Shown in pieces: positions 44,478 to 53,286 of a stretch of 64,000 nucleotides of DNA (the first letter of the stretch is position 1; every line of letters begins with the position of its first letter). The position numbers and the translations under genes were made by a program. Under the pieces are notes generated by a model. The model saw only the letters and a program-made list of their open reading frames with translations, made no database searches and was not told where the DNA came from. The stretch is from Rhodobacteraceae bacterium EL53. GTDB lineage: Bacteria > Pseudomonadota > Alphaproteobacteria > Rhodobacterales > Rhodobacteraceae. The stretch lies in NCBI GenBank assembly GCA_900313015.1, contig OMPR01000012.1:62001-126000 (forward strand), given 5' to 3'.

Positions 44478-45824
44478 CTACATCCCCCACGACGCGCATT
44501 TGCGATCAATGGTCTTGCGCGACACACCAAGCCTGCGCGATGCTTCTGCGCGATTGCCCCCACAAGCGTCCAACACTTGCACGATGTGGCGTTGCGTCAC
44601 CAGATCCAGCGATTCAATCGCCTGCATCCCAGTCACCTGTCCAGCGCCAGCGAATTCTTCCGAGAACTCACCCAAGATCACCGAACGCTCGATCGTGTTT
44701 CGCAACTCGCGCACATTGCCGGGCCAGTCATAGCGACACAGCTTCAGCAAGGTTTCTTCGTCCAACTCCAACCCCGGAAGCGCCAGCGTCTTTGACATCT
44801 GATCCATGAACAATGCAGCCAGTTCAACGATATCGTCAGATCGATCCTTAAGGTCCGGCATGTCGATGCTGACCACGTTTATCCGGTGATACAGATCAGA
44901 TCGAAATTTTCCCTCTGTGACCGCCTGTTCCAGATCAACATTAGTGGCAAAGAAAATCCGTAGGTTCAGCGGAATGTCCCGCTCAGCCCCGACAGGACGA
45001 ATGCGTTGATCCTCTAATACGCGCAGCAAGGCCACTTGGGTCTGCTCTGGCATTTGTGCGACTTCGTCCAGAAACAAAACGCCCCCATCTGCCAACAGAA
45101 ACAACCCATCCCGGCTGCGCCCGTTTTCGTCGATCATCCCAAACAGCTCTTCGGTACAATGCTTGGGCGAAATCGCGGCGCAGTTCACCGCCACAAACGG
45201 CTTTTCGGCCCGATCTGATACCGCATGCAATGTCCGTGCGGCAACCTCTTTTCCGGTTCCGGTTTTACCCAGAAACAAAACAGGCGTTGGCAAAGGTGCA
45301 AGACGCGCCAGCATTTCGCGCACCTGTTCAATTGGCGTAGAATTCCCCAACAGGCGCCCCCGCGCCGAACTCTCTTCGGACAAAAGCGCGTGTTTAAGAA
45401 GCGAGTTATCCCGGCGCAGTATCTTGCGGTCCAAGGCCCGGGCAACCGCGTTCAGGATTTGGTTTGCTCGAAACGGTTTCAGAACGAAATCCACAACGCC
45501 CATGCGCAAGGCTTCGATGGCCGTTTCCAGATCAGCATAGGCCGTGATCAAAATGGCGTCCGAAAACAGACCAACCCTGCCCTGTTCGCGCAGCCAATCC
45601 AACCCGGTCTTGCCCGGCATGATATTGTCCAGAACCACAAGGTCAAAGTGATGCTTGTCAAGAATTGCTGACGCTTCGGCAGCAGAGCCGGCTTGTTCAA
45701 CTCGCTTACACCGTGGTGACAAAATCTTCGTCAGGAAATTGCGCATCCCAGGTTCGTCATCGATCACAAGAATCGATGCATCCGCAAGGCTTTCGCCATA
45801 CTCATCCTGCTTGTACGATGACAT
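44478..45824 (-). CDS. NtrC-type response regulator lacking the GAFTGA motif
   Basis: A 448-residue regulator: receiver domain with acidic pocket VIDDEPGMRN and phospho-acceptor Asp66 in VVLDNIMPG; AAA+ domain with Walker A LGKTGTGKEV and Walker B GGVLFLDEV; Fis-type HTH GNRAEASRRLGVSRKTIDRK at the end. Where sigma-54 activators read GAFTGA after ELFG, this reads ELFGMIDENGRSRDGLF, so the sigma-54 contact loop is absent. R. capsulatus NtrC is a known GAFTGA-less regulator acting with sigma-70. The start is the ATG 5 bases after a 41-aa frame; an upstream in-frame start would overlap that frame. Last gene of the fdh operon. Confidence 0.9.
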   Translation of the reverse strand: MSSYKQDEYGESLADASILVIDDEPGMRNFLTKILSPRCKRVEQAGSAAEASAILDKHHFDLVVLDNIMPGKTGLDWLREQGRVGLFSDAILITAYADLETAIEALRMGVVDFVLKPFRANQILNAVARALDRKILRRDNSLLKHALLSEESSARGRLLGNSTPIEQVREMLARLAPLPTPVLFLGKTGTGKEVAARTLHAVSDRAEKPFVAVNCAAISPKHCTEELFGMIDENGRSRDGLFLLADGGVLFLDEVAQMPEQTQVALLRVLEDQRIRPVGAERDIPLNLRIFFATNVDLEQAVTEGKFRSDLYHRINVVSIDMPDLKDRSDDIVELAALFMDQMSKTLALPGLELDEETLLKLCRYDWPGNVRELRNTIERSVILGEFSEEFAGAGQVTGMQAIESLDLVTQRHIVQVLDACGGNRAEASRRLGVSRKTIDRKCASWGM

Positions 45825-45829
45825 CGCTC

Positions 45830-45955
45830 TCAATCCAGCCGAACCGACGCGCCCGAATGTACATCCTGCGAAGCAAAACCAAGATTGCTCAGCACCAGAT
45901 TTGCGCAAACCGCCACCAGCACGACCCCGGCAAATCCTGTCATCATGGCTTTCAT
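45830..45955 (-). CDS. 41-residue single-helix membrane peptide between fdh gamma and regulator genes
   Basis: The frame opens at ATG with TGGAG 9 bases upstream and closes 5 bases before the response-regulator ATG. It encodes one hydrophobic helix (MMTGFAGVVLVAVCANLVLSNLGF) and a short polar tail SQDVHSGASVRLD. Tight packing between the cytochrome b subunit gene and the regulator, and a protein-like composition, support translation. Its size resembles small membrane subunits or regulators of respiratory complexes. Function unknown. Confidence 0.6.
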   Translation of the reverse strand: MKAMMTGFAGVVLVAVCANLVLSNLGFASQDVHSGASVRLD

Positions 45956-46022
45956 ACCAATTTCTCCAGTTCGAATAGAATGCATGGCCCGCAGGGTAAC
46001 AGACGGGCCATGGAGATGGAAA

Positions 46023-47222
46023 TCACTCGGCGGCCGTTCCGCTTTTTGTGTCAGAGCCTTGGCTCTCCAAAACTTCCTCTAACCAGAGAGAGTGGTGTTG
46101 TTCAGCCCATGCTTCGTCCACTTCGCCAGATCCCATCGCGTCATAGGCACCTTCCATGCCGACCGATCCGATATAGATGTGCGCGAAAATAATCGCCATC
46201 AGAACAAAGGCAAGCAACGTGTGCCAGACTTGTGCCAATTGCATCTCTTCTTGCGGCGCAAGCGCTACGGGCAACTCTCCCAGCCCAACCAACTGTGGCA
46301 GACCGGTTGCGTTCAAAACCGAGAACGATTTGGCAAACAATGGCATCTCAAAGGGGAACAGCAACGATACGCCTGTCAACGCAATCGAAGTCCCAAACAG
46401 TATGACGGACCAGAAAATGATTTTTTGGCCAGCGTTGAACTTCTTTGCTGGTGGGTGTGCATTCCCGATGATGCCGCCAAATTGTCGGAACCACACAAGA
46501 TCAAGCCTGCTTGGAATGTTGTTCGCGACCCACATGACGAAAACCATCACAAGGCCCAGAATAAACGCCCAAGCCACGTTGTTATGGATCAGCTTTGACC
46601 AAACCAAAAGCGTCGCGTTCACGTCTTTGCCCAACGCTGGGGCAAGGACAACGCGACCAAACAGAACCGCAAGGCCCGTGACCCCCAGCAAGATAAAAGA
46701 CCCCGCCAATAGCCAATGACCAAAGCGTTCAATGGCCTTGAAACGAACGACCAAACGCCCCGTGTTCGGCGCATCAATACGGACCTTTCCACGTAAGAGA
46801 TAGAACAAAGCCAAAGCGGCCAGCGTCCCCAACAACAACCATCCGCCATAGGTTCGCAGCGGCCCGCGCCGGAACTCAAGCCATGTCATGCCTCCGTCCT
46901 GCATTACAACGGTTGCCACTTCTCCGCCTGCCGAAACCTTTAAGTCAGCCGAACCATAGCGTAAGGCACGCCACATCTCCGGATCTGAAACACCCCCAAG
47001 CGTGCCCAGTTGCGAAGCGATCCCGGCCGCATTGTCCGCCGATCCAACCGCATCACGGCGGAACGTGTCATCAACCTTCTGCCCCGCTTGTCGGTTCAGA
47101 ATATCCTCAAGCGTCTGCGCACCGCCGGTCGATGACCGATCAATGTCCGCAGGTTTTTCCTGAGCCTGTGCGAAAGATGCCAGCGCAAGCGTCAGAACAA
47201 GCGCGAGTGCCATGCGCAGCAT
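46023..47222 (-). CDS. formate dehydrogenase gamma subunit (cytochrome b556)
   Basis: A 399-residue membrane anchor that passes electrons from formate to quinone. A signal peptide (MLRMALALVLTLALASFAQA) is followed by about 120 residues of periplasmic sequence, one extra helix (GGWLLLGTLAALALFYLLRG) and the four-helix cytochrome b core, starting FKAIERFGHWLLAGSFILLG with a heme-ligand His. Later histidines in VWHTLLAFVLMAIIFAHIYIG fit heme ligation. Total length exceeds E. coli FdoI (about 210) but is usual for this alphaproteobacterial type. Start ATG follows AAGGAGGAGCGACC. Confidence 0.92.
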   Translation of the reverse strand: MLRMALALVLTLALASFAQAQEKPADIDRSSTGGAQTLEDILNRQAGQKVDDTFRRDAVGSADNAAGIASQLGTLGGVSDPEMWRALRYGSADLKVSAGGEVATVVMQDGGMTWLEFRRGPLRTYGGWLLLGTLAALALFYLLRGKVRIDAPNTGRLVVRFKAIERFGHWLLAGSFILLGVTGLAVLFGRVVLAPALGKDVNATLLVWSKLIHNNVAWAFILGLVMVFVMWVANNIPSRLDLVWFRQFGGIIGNAHPPAKKFNAGQKIIFWSVILFGTSIALTGVSLLFPFEMPLFAKSFSVLNATGLPQLVGLGELPVALAPQEEMQLAQVWHTLLAFVLMAIIFAHIYIGSVGMEGAYDAMGSGEVDEAWAEQHHSLWLEEVLESQGSDTKSGTAAE

Positions 47223-47252
47223 GGTCGCTCCTCCTTGGAAAAAATTAGAATG

Positions 47253-47280
47253 CAGGACGGCCCAATTCAGGGCCGTCCTG
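47253..47280 (-). terminator. strong intercistronic hairpin between iron-sulfur and cytochrome b genes
   Basis: Perfect 11-base arms (CAGGACGGCCC / GGGCCGTCCTG) with a 6-base loop. It lies in the 74-base gap after the beta subunit stop. The downstream minus-strand bases CATTCTAATTTTTTCC contain a T-run, about 9 bases past the stem, so partial termination between fdhB and the gamma-subunit gene is possible. Confidence 0.6.
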
Positions 47281-47296
47281 TCAGGGTCGAATTGTA

Positions 47297-47890
47297 TCAT
47301 TCACCCTTGAGCTGGTAGGCGGTGCCCCAACCCCAAGCGCCAGATCCAAACCCACGTGCGACCACGCGTTCACGGTAAATCTGGGACACTTGATCCCCAT
47401 CACCGGCCAGCAATGCCTTGGTCGAACACATCTCAGCACAGATCGGCAGTTTGCCTTCGGCCAGACGATTGCGGCCATATTTGGCAAACTCGGCTGTGGA
47501 ATGGTTCTCTTCGGGGCCACCGGCGCAGAAGGTACATTTGTCCATCTTGCCACGCGATCCGAAATTACCCGCTTGCGGATACTGCGGCGCGCCAAAGGGG
47601 CACGCATAAAAACAGTAACCACACCCAATGCACAGGTCCTTGGAATGCAAAACCACACCTTCTTCGGTCTGATAAAAGCAATCGGTTGGACACACGGCCA
47701 TGCAGGGCGCATCTGAACAGTGCATGCAAGCGACCGAGATCGACCGCTCACCCGGTTTGCCATCCTCAATGGTGACAACCCGACGGCGGTTGATGCCCCA
47801 GGGCACTTCATGCTCGTTCTTACAAGCGGTCACACAGGCGTTGCACTCGATGCAGCGCTCGGCGTCGCAGAGAAACTTTGCTCTTGCCAT
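47297..47890 (-). CDS. fdhB: formate dehydrogenase beta subunit (4Fe-4S)
   Basis: A 197-residue iron-sulfur subunit that wires the catalytic subunit to cytochrome b. Cysteine clusters appear in order: CDAERCIECNACVTACKNEH, CMHCSDAPCMAVCPTDC, CIGCGYCFYACPFGAPQ and CTFCAGG with a later CAEMC. This gives four [4Fe-4S] sites. No signal peptide: it should travel across the membrane bound to the Tat-exported alpha subunit. Separated from fdhA by 12 bases. Confidence 0.95.
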   Translation of the reverse strand: MARAKFLCDAERCIECNACVTACKNEHEVPWGINRRRVVTIEDGKPGERSISVACMHCSDAPCMAVCPTDCFYQTEEGVVLHSKDLCIGCGYCFYACPFGAPQYPQAGNFGSRGKMDKCTFCAGGPEENHSTAEFAKYGRNRLAEGKLPICAEMCSTKALLAGDGDQVSQIYRERVVARGFGSGAWGWGTAYQLKGE

Positions 47891-47902
47891 TTCTCGTTCT
47901 CC

Positions 47903-50797
47903 TTACGCTGCCCAGATTTTGCAAAGAGTACATTTCGTCTCTTGCATCTGGGTCACTGAGTCATAGCCATAGGTTTGGGCCGTGTTGCTGCTTTCGCCCA
48001 ACACATAGGGGTCGGCACCGTCGGGGTATTTGTCCCGCAGGTCCTTGCCCTGATAATGGCCACCAAAATGGAACGGCATAAAGGCAACGCCTTCGCCGAC
48101 CCGTTCCGTCACCATCGCCATAACCTTGACCTTGCCGCCTTCCGGGCCTTCGACCCAGACCTGTTTGCCGTCCCGCACACCAAGATTATTGGCGTCACGC
48201 GTGTTGATTTCGACAAACATGTCCTGCTGAAGCTCGGCCAACCAAGGATTGGACCGGGATTCCTCTCCGCCGCCTTCGTATTCAACGAGACGTCCAGACG
48301 TCAGAACAATCGGATAATCTTTCGAAAAGTCCTGTTTCTGGATCGAGGCATACAGCGTTGGCAGACGATAGTCGTGACGATCTTCGTAGGTCGGATAGTC
48401 CTCCACAAGATCGCGACGCGGCGTATACAGCGGTTCGCGATGCACTGGGATCGGATCCGGGAAGGTCCACACAACCGCACGTGCCTTGGCATTACCAAAC
48501 GGCGCACATTCGTGCTGAATCGCCACCCGCTGAATACCGCCCGAAAGGTCGGTTTTCCAGTTGGTTTTGGGTCCAGCCACAGCGTCGATAGCCGCACGTT
48601 CTTCGTTCGTCAGATCGCCATCCCATCCAAGATCCATCAGCATCTGCATGGTGAATTCGGGATATCCGTCCTGAATGTCCGAATTCTTGGAATAGACGCC
48701 TTCGGCCAACAGGTTGTCACCATCGCGTTCCACACCGAACCGGGCACGGAAAGTCAGGCCGCCTTCGCTGACGGGTTTGGACATATCATACAGGTTCGGC
48801 GTTCCGGGATGACCCATCTCAGCCGTTCCCCAGCATGGCCATGGCAGACCGTAATAGTCCCCATCTGCCGGCCCACCGACCGCTTTCAACGTGGTGCGGT
48901 CAAACGTATGCTGGTTTGCCATGTGCAGCTTGAGCCGTTCCGGGCTTTGACCCGTGTACCCAATGGTCCACAGTCCCTTGTTGAACTCACGCGTGATGCT
49001 TTCCACATTTGGCGTCTCGTCGTCTTCCATTTCGATATTGCGGAACAGACGATCGGCCCAACCAAATTTGTTGGCGAACATGGCCATAATCACGTGATCA
49101 GTCTTTGCTTCGAACAGCGGATCAACCACTTTGTCACGCCATTGGAACGACCGGTTAGAGGCCGTGACCGAACCACGGGTTTCGAACTGCGTCGCCGCAG
49201 GCAACAGGTAGCAGCCATCGGTCCGATCATGCAAAACAGCTGAGACAGTGGGATACGGGTCAACAACGACCAGCATGTCCAACTTCTCCATCGCCGTTTT
49301 CATTTCCGGTCCACGAGTCTGAGAGTTGGGCGCATGCCCCCACAAAACCATGGCACGCACCTTATCAGGGTTGTCCATGTTATCGGGATCTTCCAGAACG
49401 CCGTCGATCCAGCGACTGACAGGAATGCCCTTCAGGTTCTGCAGGCTCTTTTCCTTGCCGTCTGACCCGGTAACCTTGGCAAACTGCGCACCCAGCCATT
49501 CTGGATCTTCTTCCCAGACGCGCGCCCAATGGGCCCAAGCGCCAGCCGACAGACCATAGTAGCCCGGCAAGGTGTGGCTCAGAACGCCAAGATCGGTCGC
49601 GCCCTGCACGTTGTCGTGGCCACGGAAAATGTTCGTTCCGCCACCTTCGGTGCCCATGTTCCCCAACGCAAGCTGAAGAACGCAATAGGCGCGCGTATTG
49701 TTGTTGCCGTTGGTGTGCTGTGTACCACCCATACACCAGATCACGGTGCCGGGACGGTTGTTGGCCAAAGTCCGCGCAACGCGACGCAACTGTTCACCCG
49801 GAGCGCCAGTAACGCGTTCGACTTCTTCGGGGTTCCACTTTTTCACTTCGGTGCGGATCTGATCCATACCCCAGACACGGGTGCGGATGAACTCTTTGTC
49901 TTCCCAACCGTTCTCAAAGATATGCCACAACAGACCCCAGACCAGCGCAACATCCGTGCCCGGACGGAAACGGACATATTCATCCGCATGGGCCGCTGTG
50001 CGCGTAAACCGCGGGTCACACACGATCAGCGGCGCGTTGTTTTCTTCTTTCGCCTTGAGCACGTGCAACAGCGACACAGGGTGCGCTTCTGCCGGATTAC
50101 CACCGATGATAAAGATGGACTTGGAATTGTGAATGTCGTTGTAGCTGTTCGTCATGGCGCCGTAGCCCCATGTGTTTGCAACACCAGCGACCGTGGTCGA
50201 GTGACAGATCCGGGCCTGGTGATCCACGTTGTTCGTGCCCCAATAGGCGGCGAATTTGCGGAACAGATAGGCCTGTTCATTCGAGTGCTTAGCACTGCCC
50301 AACCAATAAACGCTGTCCGGGCCGCTTTCTTCCCGGATCTTCATCATGCCGTCGCCGATCTCGTCGATCGCTTGCGCCCAGCTGATGCGCTTCCATTCGC
50401 CACCCTCTTTCTTCATCGGGTATTTCAGGCGGCGTTCGCCATGGGCATGTTCGCGCACCGAGGCGCCTTTGGCACAATGTGCTCCCAAGTTGAACGGGCT
50501 GTCATAACCGGGTTCTTGCCCGGTCCAGACACCACTTTCCACTTCGGCAACGACTGTACAGCCGACCGAACAATGGGTGCAGATAGATTTTATCGTCTCA
50601 ACGGCCCCGGCTGCAGCAGTCTGCGCATTGGCCTGCGTCACTGTTCCTCCAGTGGCGCTGATCGCGGCAAGACCACCAATGGCCAGGCCGCTGCCACGCA
50701 AAAACGCGCGGCGGTCGACGGATTTTTCCGCGACTTCGGAAAGGATACTGGTCCGCTGGGGGCGTCTCGCAACCCCGTTGGTCTTTTTCCTCAGCAT
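47903..50797 (-). CDS. fdhA: formate dehydrogenase alpha subunit (W/Mo-bis-MGD, Tat-exported, Cys type)
   Basis: A 964-residue catalytic subunit oxidising formate to CO2 in the periplasm. The Tat signal is DRRAFLRGSGLAIGGLAAISA (RR near residue 29). The first [4Fe-4S] site is CTHCSVGCTVVAEV with a later Cys in LGAHCAKGA. The metal ligand position is Cys in ARICHSTTVAGVANTWG, where many homologues use selenocysteine, and no in-frame TGA is present. The adjacent tupBC genes point to tungsten. GGGAGGTTAAC precedes the ATG. Confidence 0.95.
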   Translation of the reverse strand: MLRKKTNGVARRPQRTSILSEVAEKSVDRRAFLRGSGLAIGGLAAISATGGTVTQANAQTAAAGAVETIKSICTHCSVGCTVVAEVESGVWTGQEPGYDSPFNLGAHCAKGASVREHAHGERRLKYPMKKEGGEWKRISWAQAIDEIGDGMMKIREESGPDSVYWLGSAKHSNEQAYLFRKFAAYWGTNNVDHQARICHSTTVAGVANTWGYGAMTNSYNDIHNSKSIFIIGGNPAEAHPVSLLHVLKAKEENNAPLIVCDPRFTRTAAHADEYVRFRPGTDVALVWGLLWHIFENGWEDKEFIRTRVWGMDQIRTEVKKWNPEEVERVTGAPGEQLRRVARTLANNRPGTVIWCMGGTQHTNGNNNTRAYCVLQLALGNMGTEGGGTNIFRGHDNVQGATDLGVLSHTLPGYYGLSAGAWAHWARVWEEDPEWLGAQFAKVTGSDGKEKSLQNLKGIPVSRWIDGVLEDPDNMDNPDKVRAMVLWGHAPNSQTRGPEMKTAMEKLDMLVVVDPYPTVSAVLHDRTDGCYLLPAATQFETRGSVTASNRSFQWRDKVVDPLFEAKTDHVIMAMFANKFGWADRLFRNIEMEDDETPNVESITREFNKGLWTIGYTGQSPERLKLHMANQHTFDRTTLKAVGGPADGDYYGLPWPCWGTAEMGHPGTPNLYDMSKPVSEGGLTFRARFGVERDGDNLLAEGVYSKNSDIQDGYPEFTMQMLMDLGWDGDLTNEERAAIDAVAGPKTNWKTDLSGGIQRVAIQHECAPFGNAKARAVVWTFPDPIPVHREPLYTPRRDLVEDYPTYEDRHDYRLPTLYASIQKQDFSKDYPIVLTSGRLVEYEGGGEESRSNPWLAELQQDMFVEINTRDANNLGVRDGKQVWVEGPEGGKVKVMAMVTERVGEGVAFMPFHFGGHYQGKDLRDKYPDGADPYVLGESSNTAQTYGYDSVTQMQETKCTLCKIWAA

Positions 50798-50901
50798 GTT
50801 AACCTCCCTTGCTACCCCACTGGGGCTGGCTGGGTTGATGAAAACCTTTGACTGTCGGGCCTAACGCAACCAGTCGTCTCAGGTACGGGTTGATCGGCCT
50901 G

Positions 50902-51096
50902 TTAGAAACGGGCCGAGTCAAAATAGGCGCGCGTCTGCGCCGTGTCCTGCAATCGTGTGGATTGCAAATCAGGCTCAGCGGCCGCTTCGGCCTGTTGCCC
51001 GCTGGCCATAACGGTCACCGCAGCCGCTGGGGCTGCTGTTCCGGCCAGTTTCAGAAAGTCCCGGCGACTTGTCGTCTCCTTGTCCTTCTGGGTCAT
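50902..51096 (-). CDS. small Tat-signal protein of the formate dehydrogenase locus
   Basis: A 64-residue protein consisting of a Tat signal (TSRRDFLKLAGTAAPAAAVTVMASG) and a tail of about 30 residues (LQSTRLQDTAQTRAYFDSARF). Such proteins are recurrent directly before alphaproteobacterial fdh genes and are known as formate dehydrogenase region Tat targets, without a settled function. The start at MTQKDK follows GAGGAGGAACTCTC; a longer form begins 36 bases upstream without merit. It lies between the TorD-like chaperone and fdhA. Confidence 0.87.
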   Translation of the reverse strand: MTQKDKETTSRRDFLKLAGTAAPAAAVTVMASGQQAEAAAEPDLQSTRLQDTAQTRAYFDSARF

Positions 51097-51145
51097 GAGA
51101 GTTCCTCCTCTCTGTTGGCGGTGGTTGCCCACCAGTTTAAGCGGA

Positions 51146-51769
51146 TCACTCCGCGCTCATTCGAAATCCTTCGGTTTCAATCTCCATGAACACGCGGCCA
51201 ACCTGACCGACAGCTGCATAGAACACCGAGTTTTTGGCCGCTTCTAAATCCGCGAAAAAATGCCCTGCCCACGGAGCGATATGCGTGTTGAAAAAGAGCT
51301 TCTGATCCCTGACATCGCGGGCTTGCCCAAATCGACCAACGATCAGCGCGCCCATAATCTCCATCAAAGACGCAATGTTATCTTCGGGCTCATAGACGTT
51401 TTCCGCCCGCGTCAGGCCCCGCGCGGCCATATCCTGACGCAATTTCGCCAGCGGCTTTTCATTCAGGAACCCGGTCAGGTAATAGCTTGCATAGGGCAAC
51501 AGCTCACCCCGGCCCAAACCAATGAACAGCTTGTTGAATTCGCTTTCGATCGCCGCTGGTTTCGACAACTTTGCAATCTTTGCCAGCGCATTGATTGCCA
51601 CGCCCAGTGGGGTATCGTCGCCCGACAGGCCCGACGTCATACTCAGCAGGTCCGCATTTGGTGGCCCAGACAAGATCGTGCCGAGATAGTTATAAAGATC
51701 CGCCCGCAGGCGATCTTCCTCAGAGACACGGAGGTCTTGCGCTACATTCATTTGGGTATCCTCATTCAT
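51146..51769 (-). CDS. TorD/DmsD-family molybdoenzyme chaperone
   Basis: A 207-residue all-helical cytoplasmic chaperone that should bind the Tat signal of FdhA during cofactor loading. The family marks GRGELLPYASYYLTGFL and YEPEDNIASLMEIM are present. The ATG at 51769 overlaps the stop of the DUF3306 gene (ATGAATGA); a second in-frame ATG lies 18 bases later. It is part of the operon DUF3305-DUF3306-torD-Tat peptide-fdhAB. Confidence 0.9.
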   Translation of the reverse strand: MNEDTQMNVAQDLRVSEEDRLRADLYNYLGTILSGPPNADLLSMTSGLSGDDTPLGVAINALAKIAKLSKPAAIESEFNKLFIGLGRGELLPYASYYLTGFLNEKPLAKLRQDMAARGLTRAENVYEPEDNIASLMEIMGALIVGRFGQARDVRDQKLFFNTHIAPWAGHFFADLEAAKNSVFYAAVGQVGRVFMEIETEGFRMSAE

Positions 51770-52397
51770 TCGCCATCTCCGGCAGCCCCGGATTTGCGGG
51801 GGCATCAAAGACAAACCGCATGCGGTGCATATTGGGGGCTTGAAGCTCAGGCTCGGGCTCTACGTTTGGAGGCTGATAAACCGAAGTCTCGCTTACAAAG
51901 ACAGGCACCTCGTCCACGTCATCATCTTCCCGATGGGCCAGTTGCTCGGGCGCTTCCATCTCGGGGGCTTCAAGAGTGGTTTCACCCTCGGCCTCGGCTT
52001 CCGCTTGACGGGCCAACTCTAACACGTGTTCCGTCATCCCCTTACCCACCTGATAAGCGGTCTGCATATTTTCGAGAAAGAAAGAGGCGTCGTTGAAATC
52101 TTCGCCGTAATCAACCAACCCATCAACATTGGCCAACACCGGATTTAACCGCCAAAGTCGACGCAGTGCACGGGTGCGGATGCGCGCTGGCACGGCCTCC
52201 GTCAGGAACACTTTGAAATCGTCCCCCTCCTCCAACGTATCCGGATCGGGCAACTCAAGCTCAGCCAGAATTTCCGCATCGGTACGGTCTGCCAGTTCAG
52301 CCTCACGCAGGGCTTGCGCGTCGGCTTCAACCTGTTGTTCATCAGCTTTGGCCTCGGCTTGCACAGCCGCCTTTCGGTTTGCCCAGAAGCGGCTCAT
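51762..52397 (-). CDS. DUF3306 domain protein
   Basis: A 211-residue soluble, acidic protein. It begins MSRFWANRKAAVQAEAKA and contains the DUF3306 core (RRLWRLNPVLANVDGLVDYGEDF). The C-terminal third is rich in Glu, Pro and Asp and looks disordered. The pair DUF3305-DUF3306 accompanies formate dehydrogenase in many alpha- and betaproteobacteria; a maturation role is suspected but not known to me. Its ATG overlaps the DUF3305 stop. Confidence 0.88.
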   Translation of the reverse strand: MSRFWANRKAAVQAEAKADEQQVEADAQALREAELADRTDAEILAELELPDPDTLEEGDDFKVFLTEAVPARIRTRALRRLWRLNPVLANVDGLVDYGEDFNDASFFLENMQTAYQVGKGMTEHVLELARQAEAEAEGETTLEAPEMEAPEQLAHREDDDVDEVPVFVSETSVYQPPNVEPEPELQAPNMHRMRFVFDAPANPGLPEMANE

Positions 52398-52969
52398 TGC
52401 AAACGCTCCTTTTTGGCTTGCGACGGAGCGCGATAGACATCAGCCATCTGAGTGATGCGCGCGTCCCCGACGCCATCCTCAACCAACCCAATGTCTTTCT
52501 TGTCGCGCTTGCGCTTCTTAAATATCTCTTCGCGGTGGTGGGTTTCGACAAAATCTAAAACCCAAGCCATCACCGCCGCGGGCATCGCGATCTTCTCAAT
52601 GATCTCTTCGCCACTGTCAGCATAATCCTGCGCTTCATATGGCGAGGCTGTAATCAGAACGATATCGAGGGGTTCATCCGCACGAACACTCTCGCGCATC
52701 ACCACATACAAAGCCGGTTCTTGCGCTGCCAGCCCATGCAGATATGCCTCGGTTTCCGCCCCGTGCAGTTCAACCGGCAGCGTGGTGGCGTGATATTCGG
52801 TCATGTCGCCTTCCGTCCGCAACACCCGCCAATTCGCATCCGCAGCCCCCGGCAAAACTCCGGTCGCTTTCCACGACCAAGCCGCCCACTGGGTCACCCC
52901 CGGCACGCGGCGCAAAACAATGCCAACCGGCATTTGTTCAAATCTATTTGGATCGTGGATCAAACCCAA
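52394..52969 (-). CDS. DUF3305 domain protein
   Basis: A protein of about 191 residues with the DUF3305 pattern MPVGIVLRRVPGVTQWAAWSWKATGVLPGA and a basic C-terminal region (EIFKKRKRDKKD). The start is uncertain. The ATG at 52933 has no ribosome site, whereas TTG at 52969 has GGAGG 4 bases upstream and TTG at 52963 has it 10 bases upstream, so a TTG was chosen. The first gene of the formate dehydrogenase operon, divergent from the polyferredoxin gene. Confidence 0.8.
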   Translation of the reverse strand: MGLIHDPNRFEQMPVGIVLRRVPGVTQWAAWSWKATGVLPGAADANWRVLRTEGDMTEYHATTLPVELHGAETEAYLHGLAAQEPALYVVMRESVRADEPLDIVLITASPYEAQDYADSGEEIIEKIAMPAAVMAWVLDFVETHHREEIFKKRKRDKKDIGLVEDGVGDARITQMADVYRAPSQAKKERLQ

Positions 52970-53286
52970 CTGTCCTCCCGTCTCCAAGAATGACGCGGGG
53001 CAGACCGCCACATAAAGTACTTTGTCGTGCCAAATGTGCGATCTAGACAAAATGTCGAGAAAGAAATTTCGACCAAACATCACGCAGACGAATTGTCTAT
53101 CTCGAGTGTTTCTATCGGATTTACAAAATCTCTCTGAGGGTGCGAATCACCTAACGCTTTCCTACGGTGTTTGCTGATTCCCTCGTTCAGAAAACCGGTT
53201 TACCTGCCCTCAGAATCATGCCTATTTGAAATGGATTTCCAGGGCGAAACCGCGACTTTCAGCGCCCCGGAAAACGGAGGAATATG

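Noticed and set aside
47975-49243. 422-codon plus-strand frame opposite fdhA
   Set aside because: Shadow of the GC-rich codon pattern of fdhA; composition is rich in His, Arg and Phe and shows no domain.
47903-50797. Selenocysteine in FdhA
   Set aside because: The metal-ligand position is an ordinary cysteine codon in ARICHS and the frame has no internal TGA.
49529-50851. 440-codon plus-strand frame opposite fdhA
   Set aside because: It lies wholly antisense to a gene with complete family motifs, has no ribosome site, and its translation resembles no protein.
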